Shown piece by piece: positions 1 through 7,944 of a stretch of 54,425 nt of DNA. Within the stretch, counting starts at the first letter, position 1; every line of letters starts with the position of its first letter. The DNA comes from Candidatus Hydrogenedentota bacterium (lineage in GTDB: Bacteria > Hydrogenedentota > Hydrogenedentia > Hydrogenedentales > CAITNO01): assembly GCA_903893795.1 (NCBI GenBank), contig CAITNO010000118.1, positions 1 through 54,425 of the forward strand. The letters are read 5' to 3'. The position numbers and the translations under genes are program-made. The notes under the pieces are model-generated. The model was not told the DNA's origin and did not search any database. It worked only from the letters and a program-made list of their open reading frames with translations.

Positions 1-24
1 GAGGTTTGGGGCTGCGATGAGGCC

Positions 25-67
25 ATACACCCCCCGCCACTGCGTGGCTTCCCCCCTCGGAGGGGGG
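25..67. repeat. Dispersed double-hairpin repeat, copy 1
   Basis: A short leader ATACACCCCCC is followed by two adjacent hairpins: GCCAC-TGC-GTGGC (36-48), then a run of six C and a run of six G around a five-base loop (51-67). A second copy lies at 15191-15231 with the same layout but a different first stem, so pairing is kept while sequence changes. Nothing here looks coding. The rest of 1-351 holds this element, the repeat at 151-222 and the upstream region of the sialidase-like gene. Confidence 0.6.
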
Positions 68-150
68 ACTTAACACTGCGCGATTCCAGGCTCTTGGGTT
101 GCGGCCATGCTGCTCCAGGGTTTCCGTGGTTGGCAATTCCCCCAAAAGAA

Positions 151-222
151 CTAACCACGGAATTCACGGAATTTCACGGAAAAGGCACAAGAGAATTTGA
201 CATGGATGAACAGGATGCGCAG
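151..222. repeat. Dispersed intergenic repeat (cacggaatt type), copy 1
   Basis: The stretch repeats the motif CACGGAATT in tandem and continues with a segment containing GAGAATTTG and GGATGAACAGG. A close copy in the same orientation lies at 21361-21430, in another gene desert. Neither copy has a convincing reading frame. Function unknown. Confidence 0.55.
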
Positions 223-351
223 GATATCCCAGAGCAGTAAAGCTGCTGCATTCCTCTGTGCCCTCGGAGGTTCAGCTTAATTGTGCAGAGCGAATTGCGC
301 CCGATTGGTCCTGTGCGTTTATGTTCCGTTCTGCTTGCGAGGAGGTTCATT

Positions 352-1533
352 ATGCACCAAGCCCAGCGATTAATTTTGGCGTTCGTCGCCTTGATGCTGG
401 CCGTGTTCGGCCCTGTTGCCGGGGCCGACGAATATGCCGCCGTGGGGCATGCGCGCCAGACCATCTATCATTCGCCGCAGACGCCCGGGTACACGTGCTG
501 GACCGCCGCGTGGACGATGACGGACGGCACCCTGATGGTAAGCTTCACCCAGGCGACGGGGCCGGTCGAAGGGCGGCCCCAGGCACCGGAGGAGGTGCGG
601 AAGAAGCTGGACTGGCCGCCGCCGGGCCTGAATGGTTACGACATGACCGGGCTCGACCTGCGCAATGTTCATTTGCGCTCGGCCGATGGCGGCAAGACCT
701 GGGAACAGGCGAGCGCCGACTCGTTCACGTCCTGCATGAACGGGGCCATGGGCGAGGCCGAGACGGCTCTGGCGGACGGCACCGTGCTCCGGGGCGTCTT
801 TGGCTATTACCTGCCGTACAATCCCGAACTGCCCAAGACGGGCTACCTTGAGCGGTCCAGCGACGGATCCAAGTCTTGGGGCAAGCCGGAACTGCTCCTC
901 GACCCATTGAAGTACAGCGTGTGCGTCAAACGCATACGTGTGCTGCGAGACGGCCGGATTATCGTGCTGGGGGGTGTCGCGTCTGTCCCCGCCAACAGCC
1001 TCAACCGGGAGGCTTATTGCGATTTGTTCGAGCCGTTGCTCTTGGTGTCGAAGGATGCCGGAAAGACGTGGTCAGTGCCCATTCCGGTGGTTCCTGACGA
1101 GTATCGCGGTCATTGGGGTGGTGAAGAGTACGACGCGGCCGAACTGCCCAACGGCGACCTGCTGTGCGTGTTTCGGCGCCGGGTTCCGGAGTTGAAGAAA
1201 GAAGCCCGCTGGCAGGGAGTGCTCAAGAAGTCCGGGGAGGGCTGGACGGTGGGGGAGGTGGGACCGGCACCATTTGCGCACAGCGGACACCCGGAACTGC
1301 TGGCCACCAAGGAAGGGCCGATTCTTCACATCGCCACGGACGGCATCAGCCAGACCAACGACGCCGGTAAGAGCTGGCAACGGCTGGACCTGCCGGGCAC
1401 GGCCTATTATCCGCATGCCGCTCAGGCGCAGGACGGACGGATCTTCGTCTTCGGCCATGTGGGCAGCGATGACGCCTATGGGAAGGCCGACCAGTCGATT
1501 GTGATGGATGCGTTTCGGTTAGAGAAGAAGTGA
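352..1533 (+). CDS. Secreted BNR/Asp-box sialidase-like protein
   Basis: This 393-residue protein is probably exported: it opens with a classic signal peptide whose hydrophobic core is ILAFVALMLAVFGPVAGA. Four Asp-boxes (S/T-x-D-x-G-x-T/S-W) are visible near residues 110, 169, 233 and 335, the hallmark of six-bladed propellers of the exo-alpha-sialidase (BNR) superfamily. Such proteins often remove sialic acids or related sugars, but many Asp-box proteins in these lineages have no tested substrate. The ATG at 352 is preferred over an upstream in-frame start at 283, because GGAGG (341-345) sits just ahead of it and the signal peptide begins exactly there. The gene stands alone. Confidence 0.82.
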   Translation: MHQAQRLILAFVALMLAVFGPVAGADEYAAVGHARQTIYHSPQTPGYTCWTAAWTMTDGTLMVSFTQATGPVEGRPQAPEEVRKKLDWPPPGLNGYDMTGLDLRNVHLRSADGGKTWEQASADSFTSCMNGAMGEAETALADGTVLRGVFGYYLPYNPELPKTGYLERSSDGSKSWGKPELLLDPLKYSVCVKRIRVLRDGRIIVLGGVASVPANSLNREAYCDLFEPLLLVSKDAGKTWSVPIPVVPDEYRGHWGGEEYDAAELPNGDLLCVFRRRVPELKKEARWQGVLKKSGEGWTVGEVGPAPFAHSGHPELLATKEGPILHIATDGISQTNDAGKSWQRLDLPGTAYYPHAAQAQDGRIFVFGHVGSDDAYGKADQSIVMDAFRLEKK

Positions 1534-1697
1534 GTCACGGAAATGTAGGACCGCCGCCCCCGACTGTCAGCTTGTAACCAAAGGGCAGGTCTGACAGGCG
1601 GGGGCACCTGTGCCACATTGTTCGCGCAGGCGACCAAGTTCCTTCTCGTGCGGCGCGGATGATGTCGATGAGGGAATACACATTGTCTCCGGAAGCA

Positions 1698-1733
1698 TTG
1701 ACAGATCTCTCATATGTAGTTACAATGTAGTTA
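1698..1733 (+). promoter_or_regulatory. Consensus sigma70 promoter of brnTA, apparently leaderless
   Basis: A perfect -35 TTGACA (1698-1703) and a -10 TACAAT (1721-1726) are separated by 17 bases. The -10 ends six bases before the ATG of brnT at 1733, so transcription should start at or next to the start codon, and no Shine-Dalgarno sequence is present. The direct repeat ATGTAGTTA (1714-1722 and 1725-1733, period 11) overlays the -10 and could be an operator for the antitoxin. That role is inferred from the known autoregulation of brnTA. Confidence 0.75.
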
Positions 1734-2020
1734 TGAATGTATTGCGTTTTGAATGGGACCCGAGAAAGGCCCAATCCAATTTGCGAAAGCATGGCGTTTC
1801 CTTCGACGAGGCGCGAAGTGTCTTTTTCGATGAACACGCTGTAGAGTACTATGACGATGAGCATGCGGAATGGGAGGAATGCTTTCTTCTTTTAGGCTTA
1901 AGTTCTGCGTTGAGACTGTTGCTGGTGTGCCACTGCCATCGGGAAAGTGAGGGCGTCATACGCCTCATCTCGGCGCGCAGGGCCACTGAAACGGAATCCA
2001 AGCACTATCGGAGATGGTGA
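1733..2020 (+). CDS. brnT: BrnT family toxin (DUF497), ribonuclease
   Basis: This 95-residue protein matches the BrnT/DUF497 family, which are RelE-fold ribonuclease toxins that block translation and are neutralised by BrnA. Family features include the N-terminal FEWDPRKAQSNLRKHGVSF block, an acidic middle, and the C-terminal IRLISARRAT segment carrying the basic residues expected at the active site. The start at 1733 gives the usual family length and lies directly after the promoter. The stop is one base before the antitoxin start, so the two are co-transcribed in toxin-first order, as is usual for this family. Confidence 0.9.
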   Translation: MNVLRFEWDPRKAQSNLRKHGVSFDEARSVFFDEHAVEYYDDEHAEWEECFLLLGLSSALRLLLVCHCHRESEGVIRLISARRATETESKHYRRW

Positions 2021-2021
2021 A

Positions 2022-2240
2022 ATGAAAACGGAATACGATCTTTCAGCGATGAAATCGCGAAAGAATCCTTATGCGGCCAAGCTTAAGAAACAGATGACGC
2101 TCCGTCTTGACCCGGATGTGATCGCCTATTTCAAGGCGCAGTCCGCGGAACACGGGATTCCCTACCAGACCCTGATAAACCTGTATCTGCGGGACTGCAT
2201 GGCGAGCCATCGCACACTTAATATGACCTGGTCGTCATAA
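2022..2240 (+). CDS. brnA: BrnA family antitoxin
   Basis: This 72-residue protein has the ribbon-helix-helix pattern of BrnA antitoxins: a basic lead-in, a strand KKQMTLRLDPDVIAYFKAQS, and a helix with GIPYQTLINLYLRDC. BrnA binds and inhibits BrnT and represses the shared promoter through its ribbon-helix-helix domain. The ATG is one base after the brnT stop, so coupled translation is likely. The direct repeat in the brnT promoter is the natural candidate operator. Confidence 0.88.
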   Translation: MKTEYDLSAMKSRKNPYAAKLKKQMTLRLDPDVIAYFKAQSAEHGIPYQTLINLYLRDCMASHRTLNMTWSS

Positions 2241-2271
2241 AGGGGTGGCGCCGCCTTTGTGGCGGGTGTGG

Positions 2272-2291
2272 ATACCCGCCTGCGCGGGTAT
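2272..2291. repeat. REP-like palindrome (ATACCCGC hairpin)
   Basis: An eight-base stem, ATACCCGC/GCGGGTAT, closes a CTGC loop and is followed by GACGG. It resembles the short palindromic repeats with an ATTCCCGC...GCGGGAAT core that many bacteria carry between genes. It sits between brnA and the convergent GH42-like gene, so it could also help end transcription. Confidence 0.5.
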
Positions 2292-2376
2292 GACGGGAAC
2301 GGCGAGTGCTTGGCGGGCCTGTGAATTGGTCCTCATGACAGGGGGCGTCGGAATTCAGGGACCCGAAGACGAAGGC

Positions 2377-2396
2377 GGCAGACAGGAATGTCTACC
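2377..2396. repeat. GGCAGACA hairpin repeat with GGAA loop, copy 1
   Basis: GGCAGACA and TGTCTACC pair around a GGAA tetraloop. This is one of five copies in the window; the others are at 10569-10588 (inverted), 10611-10630, 15003-15022 and 21438-21457. All lie between genes and all have a CCAC or CTCAC-like flank. Confidence 0.7.
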
Positions 2397-2449
2397 TCAC
2401 ATTTTCTATTGCTCCCGGGTACCACGAAGAACGCGGCAGGATGCCGCGT

Positions 2450-5110
2450 CTACTTTGCTGAGCTGACGGTTTCCGTCTTCTCCTCCAGCGCGAGCACGGG
2501 GGTATCGGCCTGAAGCGTTACAGGATTGGCCAGTGGCGCGCAGGCTGCCAAGTCGGTCCAGTGGCCTTCGGGGAGATTGACCGGCGTGTCGGCTTTGCGA
2601 TAGTTCACCAGGTTGATGACGCGTTGTCCGGCCAGTCTTGCCGAGCGCCATTCGACGCCCCAGGGCAGTTTGCCTTCCGGGGTCCTGACGATGATCTCCG
2701 GACCCAATCCCCGCGATCGCAATTGTTCCAGCAGGGCGTCGCGCAGCGCCTCGGACTGGCTTTCTTTGTGCGGTTCCAAAACGGCCGCGAAGGGGGGAGG
2801 GGACACCTCGTGCCCGTATTCATCGTGCTCCAGGTTCCCCGCTCCATAGGCCAGCACCGTTCCGCCGCCTTCGGCATAGTTGCGGATGCCGTCGATGGCC
2901 GCGCGCGAGGCGTGTTCGGCGCCGGTCACCAGGAGGCCGTCGTATTGCCCCAGCAGGCCTGCCCCGATTTGCTCGTCCGTGATGAACCCGATGGGGATGC
3001 CGCAGAAATCGAGTGCGCTGTACACGCGCGACCGCATGGCCACATAGGACAGGTCCCAGAGGGTGGCCGCGTGGGAGTAGAGGATTGCCACGCGGGGGGC
3101 GGCGTTTTGCAGGGCCGCCATTTGGGGTGCACAGCGCATGAGGTCGAGCGCGCAGCGGTTCATGGCCGCGACGCAGCAGGGACGGTGCAGGATGGAACCT
3201 TCAAAATCGGACTTGCGGTCGTAGGTGCGTTCCCACACCCAGGTGGTGCTGGCACCCTGGCCGTGCACGGCGCCCTGCCAGATGGCGCTGTAGATGTGGC
3301 CCCCCTCGATATGCCCCGCTTCGCGGTCGCAGATGATGTGGTTCTCGGTGTTGAATATGGGCACGCGCTTCATGGAGCGCTGCATGTCGTAATACATGTT
3401 CTGGCCCATGGGCAGGCTCGCCCACTGGCTGTTGTCCATCGCCTGCAGGAAGGAACAGTCGTTGCCGTTCATCTGGCTGAGCCGGGCGAAGTCCCATGGG
3501 TCGGTGCCCCAGAGGACGGTGCCCCGGCTGTCGGGAAGCAGCATGACCTTGGCGTGGCAGGGAAGATTGGGGGCGAGGCCGCGAATGGTCCCGGCCATCC
3601 AGGCGTGCCATTCGGCGAAGCATTCCTGGTTGAAGCGGACGCCGTCATACAGCACCGGCAGGCTGCCGCCGAGCCGCATCTCCGGGTGGGGCACGTCGTC
3701 AAACGAGGCATAGGTCGTGCCGTAGGCCTCGTTGAGCGCCTCCACGGTCCTGTGTTTTCGCTCGATATAGGCGCGCCAAAGGGGCTTTCGGAAGGGGTCC
3801 AACTCGGAATGGCCCGACACGGGTTCATTGCTCAGGCAGATGGACTGCAACGCGGGATGGTCCTTGATGGCCGGAATGAGGGTCTCTATCTGCCTCCGAT
3901 AGATGTCCCTGGCCTGCGGGGCATCCAGCGCGACTCTCAGGAAACCCTCCTTGTTGATATCGAGTTCAGGCCATTTCTTGTAAGCCCACTCGGGAAAGTA
4001 ATGGGGCGACAGCAGCAGGCACACCCGCACGCCGTTGTCACGGGCGCGGTCCAGCGCGGGCAGCACCCTGCCGGTGATTTCACCGGTGCTGACGCCGTCC
4101 TCGAACACAATGCTGCTGGGGCCGATTTCGGTCTGGATGACGTTGATGCCCATGCTGGCCAGCAGGGGCAGGTCCTCCACGACGGTTTGGAAATGGCCGT
4201 ATCCTGTCAGGAACACTGGTTGCGCGGCATCCCGGCCGCCGAGGGTGCAGGTGCCCCAGAGGCTGCCATCGCGAATCTCCACCGGGCTGTCATTTCTGAG
4301 GACGGGCACGTCGATGCCCCGGCGCATCTCCCGCGCGGCGTGGTCCAACAGTGCGCCCGCCTCCCGTGCCACCTCTGCCGCGCGGGGCATGCGTCCGTTT
4401 GCCATGTCATCCCGGCAATAGCGGCAGAAGATGCGGGCGGTGGCCAGGTCGGCACGGGGATAGGCGATGGGGACCCCGTCCTGCCGTGCCTGTTCCAGCA
4501 TCGCCTCAAGGTGGGGGAGGCGCGCCTCCTGTCCGGCAATGGCGGCCAGTACCTTCCCGGACTGCTCGGCGTCGGGATGTTCCTGCAACTCCGGCGAGAC
4601 TATGGACACCTGCACGTCGTCAATCCACAAGGCATTGGTGACGGAATCCACGTTGATGCGGAACTCAAAGGAATTCACGTCGGCCGGACAGGTCCAGTCC
4701 ACATGAAACCCCTGCCAGTCAAAAGATTCACAGGGGAAAAAGCAGCGTGCCGTCCATCCGGGACCGCCGCCAAACCAGCAGGTCCCCAGTTCCTCGCCCT
4801 TCGCTTTCAGACTAAAGCGGTAGGTGACACCGGGGGTAAAGGGCCCCAGTTGCCGCATCAGTCCGCAATAGACATGGGGACCATACTCGGTGTCGCTGGA
4901 AAGGCAGACGGAGCGCGCGCCACCGGCCATGCAGGCGTCGTCCACCCGCATCAGACCGTGACAATTGTTCGCACAGCCAAAGGTCCAGCCCGCAGGCTGT
5001 CCGGCGCCGTCCAGTTCCTCAAAACCGCCATTGGGAACGGCCAGTTCCTGCGCGTCAGCCATCGCCCCGCTCAAGAACAGCATACCGGCGAAGAACCACT
5101 TTGCATTCAT
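2450..5110 (-). CDS. Exported GH42-like beta-galactosidase-type glycoside hydrolase
   Basis: This 886-residue protein has a signal peptide (FFAGMLFLSGAMADA), an N-terminal jelly-roll-like region rich in Trp and Gly (about 25-190), a TIM-barrel region and a C-terminal Rossmann-like region resembling the GH42 trimerisation domain (about 680-840). In GH42 enzymes two glutamates do the chemistry. Candidates here are Glu429 in the LSNEP motif (acid/base) and Glu589 in the FNTEN motif (nucleophile). The substrate is unknown, and large exported members of this group often act on unusual polysaccharides. The start at 5110 is set by the signal peptide. It follows the methyltransferase by 43 bases on the same strand. 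Confidence 0.8.
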   Translation of the reverse strand: MNAKWFFAGMLFLSGAMADAQELAVPNGGFEELDGAGQPAGWTFGCANNCHGLMRVDDACMAGGARSVCLSSDTEYGPHVYCGLMRQLGPFTPGVTYRFSLKAKGEELGTCWFGGGPGWTARCFFPCESFDWQGFHVDWTCPADVNSFEFRINVDSVTNALWIDDVQVSIVSPELQEHPDAEQSGKVLAAIAGQEARLPHLEAMLEQARQDGVPIAYPRADLATARIFCRYCRDDMANGRMPRAAEVAREAGALLDHAAREMRRGIDVPVLRNDSPVEIRDGSLWGTCTLGGRDAAQPVFLTGYGHFQTVVEDLPLLASMGINVIQTEIGPSSIVFEDGVSTGEITGRVLPALDRARDNGVRVCLLLSPHYFPEWAYKKWPELDINKEGFLRVALDAPQARDIYRRQIETLIPAIKDHPALQSICLSNEPVSGHSELDPFRKPLWRAYIERKHRTVEALNEAYGTTYASFDDVPHPEMRLGGSLPVLYDGVRFNQECFAEWHAWMAGTIRGLAPNLPCHAKVMLLPDSRGTVLWGTDPWDFARLSQMNGNDCSFLQAMDNSQWASLPMGQNMYYDMQRSMKRVPIFNTENHIICDREAGHIEGGHIYSAIWQGAVHGQGASTTWVWERTYDRKSDFEGSILHRPCCVAAMNRCALDLMRCAPQMAALQNAAPRVAILYSHAATLWDLSYVAMRSRVYSALDFCGIPIGFITDEQIGAGLLGQYDGLLVTGAEHASRAAIDGIRNYAEGGGTVLAYGAGNLEHDEYGHEVSPPPFAAVLEPHKESQSEALRDALLEQLRSRGLGPEIIVRTPEGKLPWGVEWRSARLAGQRVINLVNYRKADTPVNLPEGHWTDLAACAPLANPVTLQADTPVLALEEKTETVSSAK

Positions 5111-5153
5111 GCAGATTGTCTCCACTTGGGAACGGGAAGGAGCAATCTTTTGC

Positions 5154-5918
5154 CTATCCCTTGATTCCCACGCACACCGCGATGGGAAAAGTATAGATGA
5201 CGCAGCCGTCAACGACGCGCGCATTGACGCCCAGTGCATTGACCCCGATATCGTCGGTCACCCTTTGTCGAATCAGGACGTCATCACCGGGCTGGGTGAA
5301 GGCCGCCCCTATGAGGGCCTCCAACTCGATGTCGACGGGATAGGTGCCGCGCCCGCACACACGCAACCCGGACCCGGTAAACAGGTTCTCAAATTCGGGT
5401 TCGGTGAGCGCGTGGGTATGGGAGGAATCGCGCAGGCGCTCTATCCGGTCAAAGGCCTCGGAACACTCGGGAACCATGGCCACGTCGGCGACCATCACCC
5501 GGCCGCCGGGCCGGCACACCCGGATCATTTCTGCCAGGGCCGATTTCGGGTCCTGGAAATGGTGAAAACTGTAGCGGGTGACGACCAGGGAGAAGGTGTC
5601 GTCAGTAAAGGGCAGGGGCACGGCATTGCCCACCTGCCAGTGGAGATTGGGCAACCCTTGTTCCTGCTGGCGCAGCCGGGCCTGCTCGATCATGGCCTCC
5701 GTGATGTCGATGCCGGTGACCTGGGCGGTGTGGCAGGCAAAGGCGCAGGCGACAAGGCCGGGGCCGCAGGCCACGTCCAGCACGTTGTCCTCCGCGCAGA
5801 CACCGGACAGTTCCACAAGCATCTCCATGGCGTCCAGATGGGCGGGGAGCCGCATGAAGGGAATGGCCTGCCGTGAAAACTGGTCTATGACGCTACCCAA
5901 ATGCTGCTGGTCTTCCAT
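5154..5918 (-). CDS. Class I SAM-dependent methyltransferase
   Basis: This 254-residue cytosolic protein carries the SAM-binding motif I VLDVACGPG near residues 46-54, an acidic residue ending the second strand (GIDITEAM), and the LVVTRYSFHHF segment typical of Methyltransf_11/UbiE-like enzymes. The methyl acceptor cannot be told from the sequence. The ATG at 5918 is preferred because TTGGAGT precedes it and an upstream extension would run into the neighbouring phosphoesterase gene. It lies between the phosphoesterase (46 bases upstream) and the GH42-like gene, so co-transcription is plausible. Confidence 0.85.
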   Translation of the reverse strand: MEDQQHLGSVIDQFSRQAIPFMRLPAHLDAMEMLVELSGVCAEDNVLDVACGPGLVACAFACHTAQVTGIDITEAMIEQARLRQQEQGLPNLHWQVGNAVPLPFTDDTFSLVVTRYSFHHFQDPKSALAEMIRVCRPGGRVMVADVAMVPECSEAFDRIERLRDSSHTHALTEPEFENLFTGSGLRVCGRGTYPVDIELEALIGAAFTQPGDDVLIRQRVTDDIGVNALGVNARVVDGCVIYTFPIAVCVGIKG

Positions 5919-5964
5919 GGGGTACTCCAAAGGTTGGTCGGAATGCTTCCCGACGGTCTGCGCC

Positions 5965-6867
5965 TTAAACCGTGCGCCAGTCCAGTGTGTGCTTTTCGCC
6001 GTGACGCTTGTCGTCACGGTTCAGGCAGTGCAGGATCAAGGTGCAACTATTCTCCTGCAACTGCGCATCAACGAACCCACGCGGACACTCTTCCTTGAAG
6101 AGCCAGGCGTTGGCCGGCAGATTGACGAGGTGTAGGCCGTCCTCGCGCTGTTTGACAGACCAGGCGTGGCTGTGGCCGAAGATGTAACCCTTCACCTGTT
6201 TTCGGGGAGCGATAAGGTTCAGGAAGGCGTCGGTGTCCTCCAAGCCGTTGTCATCGGCGGCGGTCTTGGGGTAGTGGTGCGCCACGAGGAGGGCGGGTTT
6301 TGCCGGAGCCTTGTCGAGCCGCGCCGCCAGCCAGGACAACTGCTCCTCGCCGAATTGTCCGGGGGTGTGGTGGGTCGCCTTGCAGGAATCGAGCAAATAC
6401 CAGTCCGCATAGGGCGTCTCGATGACAGCGGCCTTCCGGCCTTTCAGCTCCGCTCCGTGGAGGATGGCGGCATCGGGAAAGACAGACTGGAAGTTTTCGC
6501 GGTTGTCATGGTTCCCCATGGCAAGCAGGAGGGGAATACCCGCCTTGCGGAGGGGCTGGAGGAATTCGTCAAGCGCCTCATAGTCGGGCTTTAGCCCGTG
6601 GAGATAGACACAGTCGCCGGCCACAATGACCCCGGCCGGGCGGGGCGCCAGTTCCAGAATTTCCTTCACGGCCCGCTGGATCGTCTCGTCGGGATTGCAG
6701 TCGTGTTCGCGGGCGTTGCGGTCGCCGCAGACGTGCGTGTCGGCCATGAGGATGAAACGGCTTGGGTCAACCTCCCCGTCGGCGCGTCCCGTGGCGGGGA
6801 GCAAAACCCAAGCGCCCAGGGAAAAGGCGGTTCCGGACAGAAAGGATCGTCTGGAAATGGCGTCCAT
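5965..6867 (-). CDS. Tat-exported calcineurin-like metallophosphoesterase
   Basis: This 300-residue protein begins with a twin-arginine signal (RRSFLSG, then a hydrophobic stretch). It carries the full metallophosphoesterase motif set: DTH (Asp43, His45), VAGDC, GNHDN, AHHYPK and GHSHAW, which together bind two metal ions. The family hydrolyses phosphomonoesters, diesters or nucleotides, and the substrate here is unknown. The start at 6867 is supported by AAGGAGAA just upstream and by the position of the Tat signal. It is the first gene of the minus-strand run with the methyltransferase and GH42-like enzyme. Confidence 0.86.
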   Translation of the reverse strand: MDAISRRSFLSGTAFSLGAWVLLPATGRADGEVDPSRFILMADTHVCGDRNAREHDCNPDETIQRAVKEILELAPRPAGVIVAGDCVYLHGLKPDYEALDEFLQPLRKAGIPLLLAMGNHDNRENFQSVFPDAAILHGAELKGRKAAVIETPYADWYLLDSCKATHHTPGQFGEEQLSWLAARLDKAPAKPALLVAHHYPKTAADDNGLEDTDAFLNLIAPRKQVKGYIFGHSHAWSVKQREDGLHLVNLPANAWLFKEECPRGFVDAQLQENSCTLILHCLNRDDKRHGEKHTLDWRTV

Positions 6868-7154
6868 GGTTATTCTCCTTTGCACTACCATCTGTCAACA
6901 TCTTGTCTTCTTGCGCGGCAGTTTGCGGCAGCTTCCTGGGCCTTACAGCCCAGGACGGTCAGTGCCGCGCTTTCAGCGCTCTGAACGGCGGGCAGGGCCT
7001 GGCATTTGCCATACCCACCGGTTTCTGTGTCCCTATGCTGCGCCCTGAGTGCTGATTCCTCAGGCGCCGGCCAGTGGCTTCACCGGAATTAACTGATGGG
7101 AGGCGCTCAAGAAGCAGCCGTTGCAGTCACACGTCAGGCCCCAGAAGTGCCGGG

Positions 7155-7571
7155 CTAAACTCCACTGGAGGCGCTGCCTTCGTCGAGCATTGCTCGGGCC
7201 CAAGCCACCGTTGTTTCCGCCAGACCCAGCATGCGCTCAACACTGATCGAGACGGGTGCCCCCCAATCCTCATCTTCATATCGGAACAGCGCCGCAAAAG
7301 GCGTGAGGCACGAAAGTTCTTCGGAATCACGCGGGAGGGGCAAAGACTCATTCTTGACGATAACGACCAAGGCTTCAATATCGTGGATGAAAGGGTAACG
7401 GATTGCCCGATGGGCAAATGCGGCTTTCAGCGACTTCTCCACCGCCTGCTGCGCATGAAAACCAACTGTCCAGGGTGATACAAGGGGATTGTCTCCAAGG
7501 CAGGCGGCGGCGTACAAGTCCTCGCTGGCCTTTCGCAGAAGGGTTCTCGCCGCAATCCTCGCCTCACTCAT
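7155..7571 (-). CDS. HEPN domain protein (toxin half of MNT-HEPN pair)
   Basis: This 138-residue all-helical protein matches the HEPN family. The R-x4-H ribonuclease motif is Arg58-Tyr-Pro-Phe-Ile-His63, preceded by the FHAQQAVEKSLKA helix typical of the family. In characterised MNT-HEPN (HepT-MntA) modules the HEPN protein is an RNase and the nucleotidyltransferase inactivates it by adding AMP to a tyrosine two residues after the histidine. Here the residues after His63 are Asp-Ile, so that tyrosine is absent. The start overlaps the upstream nucleotidyltransferase gene by eight bases, indicating translational coupling. Confidence 0.82.
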   Translation of the reverse strand: MSEARIAARTLLRKASEDLYAAACLGDNPLVSPWTVGFHAQQAVEKSLKAAFAHRAIRYPFIHDIEALVVIVKNESLPLPRDSEELSCLTPFAALFRYEDEDWGAPVSISVERMLGLAETTVAWARAMLDEGSASSGV

Positions 7572-7881
7572 ACACGCGCCCCTGTGCCGCCTCAAATGCC
7601 AGCGTGTTGGGCGTGTTCTCACTGCGGCGGTACTGTGCCTCGTCCGTTACCACCAGGTCCACGGGCTGGGGGACATTGCCAAAGACCGCCCCCACCACCT
7701 TGCGCAGGCGAAACATCTCCCCGAAACGGTCCGTCACGGTCGGTTCGACCACGAGAAAATCAAGATCGCTGTCAGGACGCGCGGTGCCGCGGGCGTGCGA
7801 ACCGAAAAGGATCACGCGTGACCCCGTCGGCGCAGCATTCAACAGCGCCCTTGCCGCAGCATCTATGATTTGGTCATCCAC
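7564..7881 (-). CDS. MNT-type minimal nucleotidyltransferase (antitoxin half)
   Basis: This 105-residue protein has the minimal nucleotidyltransferase signature GS-x10-DLD (GSHARG followed by SDLDFLVV), with a third acidic residue in VDLVV. Such proteins transfer nucleotides to partner HEPN proteins. The start codon is GTG at 7881, with a GAAGGAAA ribosome site and a TATAAT box upstream. The gene order (MNT first, HEPN second, overlapping) is typical of these toxin-antitoxin modules. Confidence 0.84.
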   Translation of the reverse strand: MDDQIIDAAARALLNAAPTGSRVILFGSHARGTARPDSDLDFLVVEPTVTDRFGEMFRLRKVVGAVFGNVPQPVDLVVTDEAQYRRSENTPNTLAFEAAQGRVYE

Positions 7882-7907
7882 GAAGCGTTTCCTTCAGTCA
7901 TTGCCCA

Positions 7908-7913
7908 ATTATA
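7908..7913 (-). promoter_or_regulatory. -10 box of the MNT-HEPN operon
   Basis: On the minus strand a perfect TATAAT lies about 27 bases before the GTG start of the MNT gene. A good -35 hexamer at the expected spacing was not found, so this is a partial promoter call. Confidence 0.4.
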
Positions 7914-7944
7914 CAACACTCCGAAGCCGGGTTCCCCTGCCTCT

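Noticed and set aside
2561..5164. 867-residue open frame on the plus strand opposite the GH42-like gene
   Set aside because: It is the mirror of a high-GC coding gene: composition is His/Gly/Val-rich, there are no domain motifs, and the minus frame has a signal peptide and catalytic motifs.
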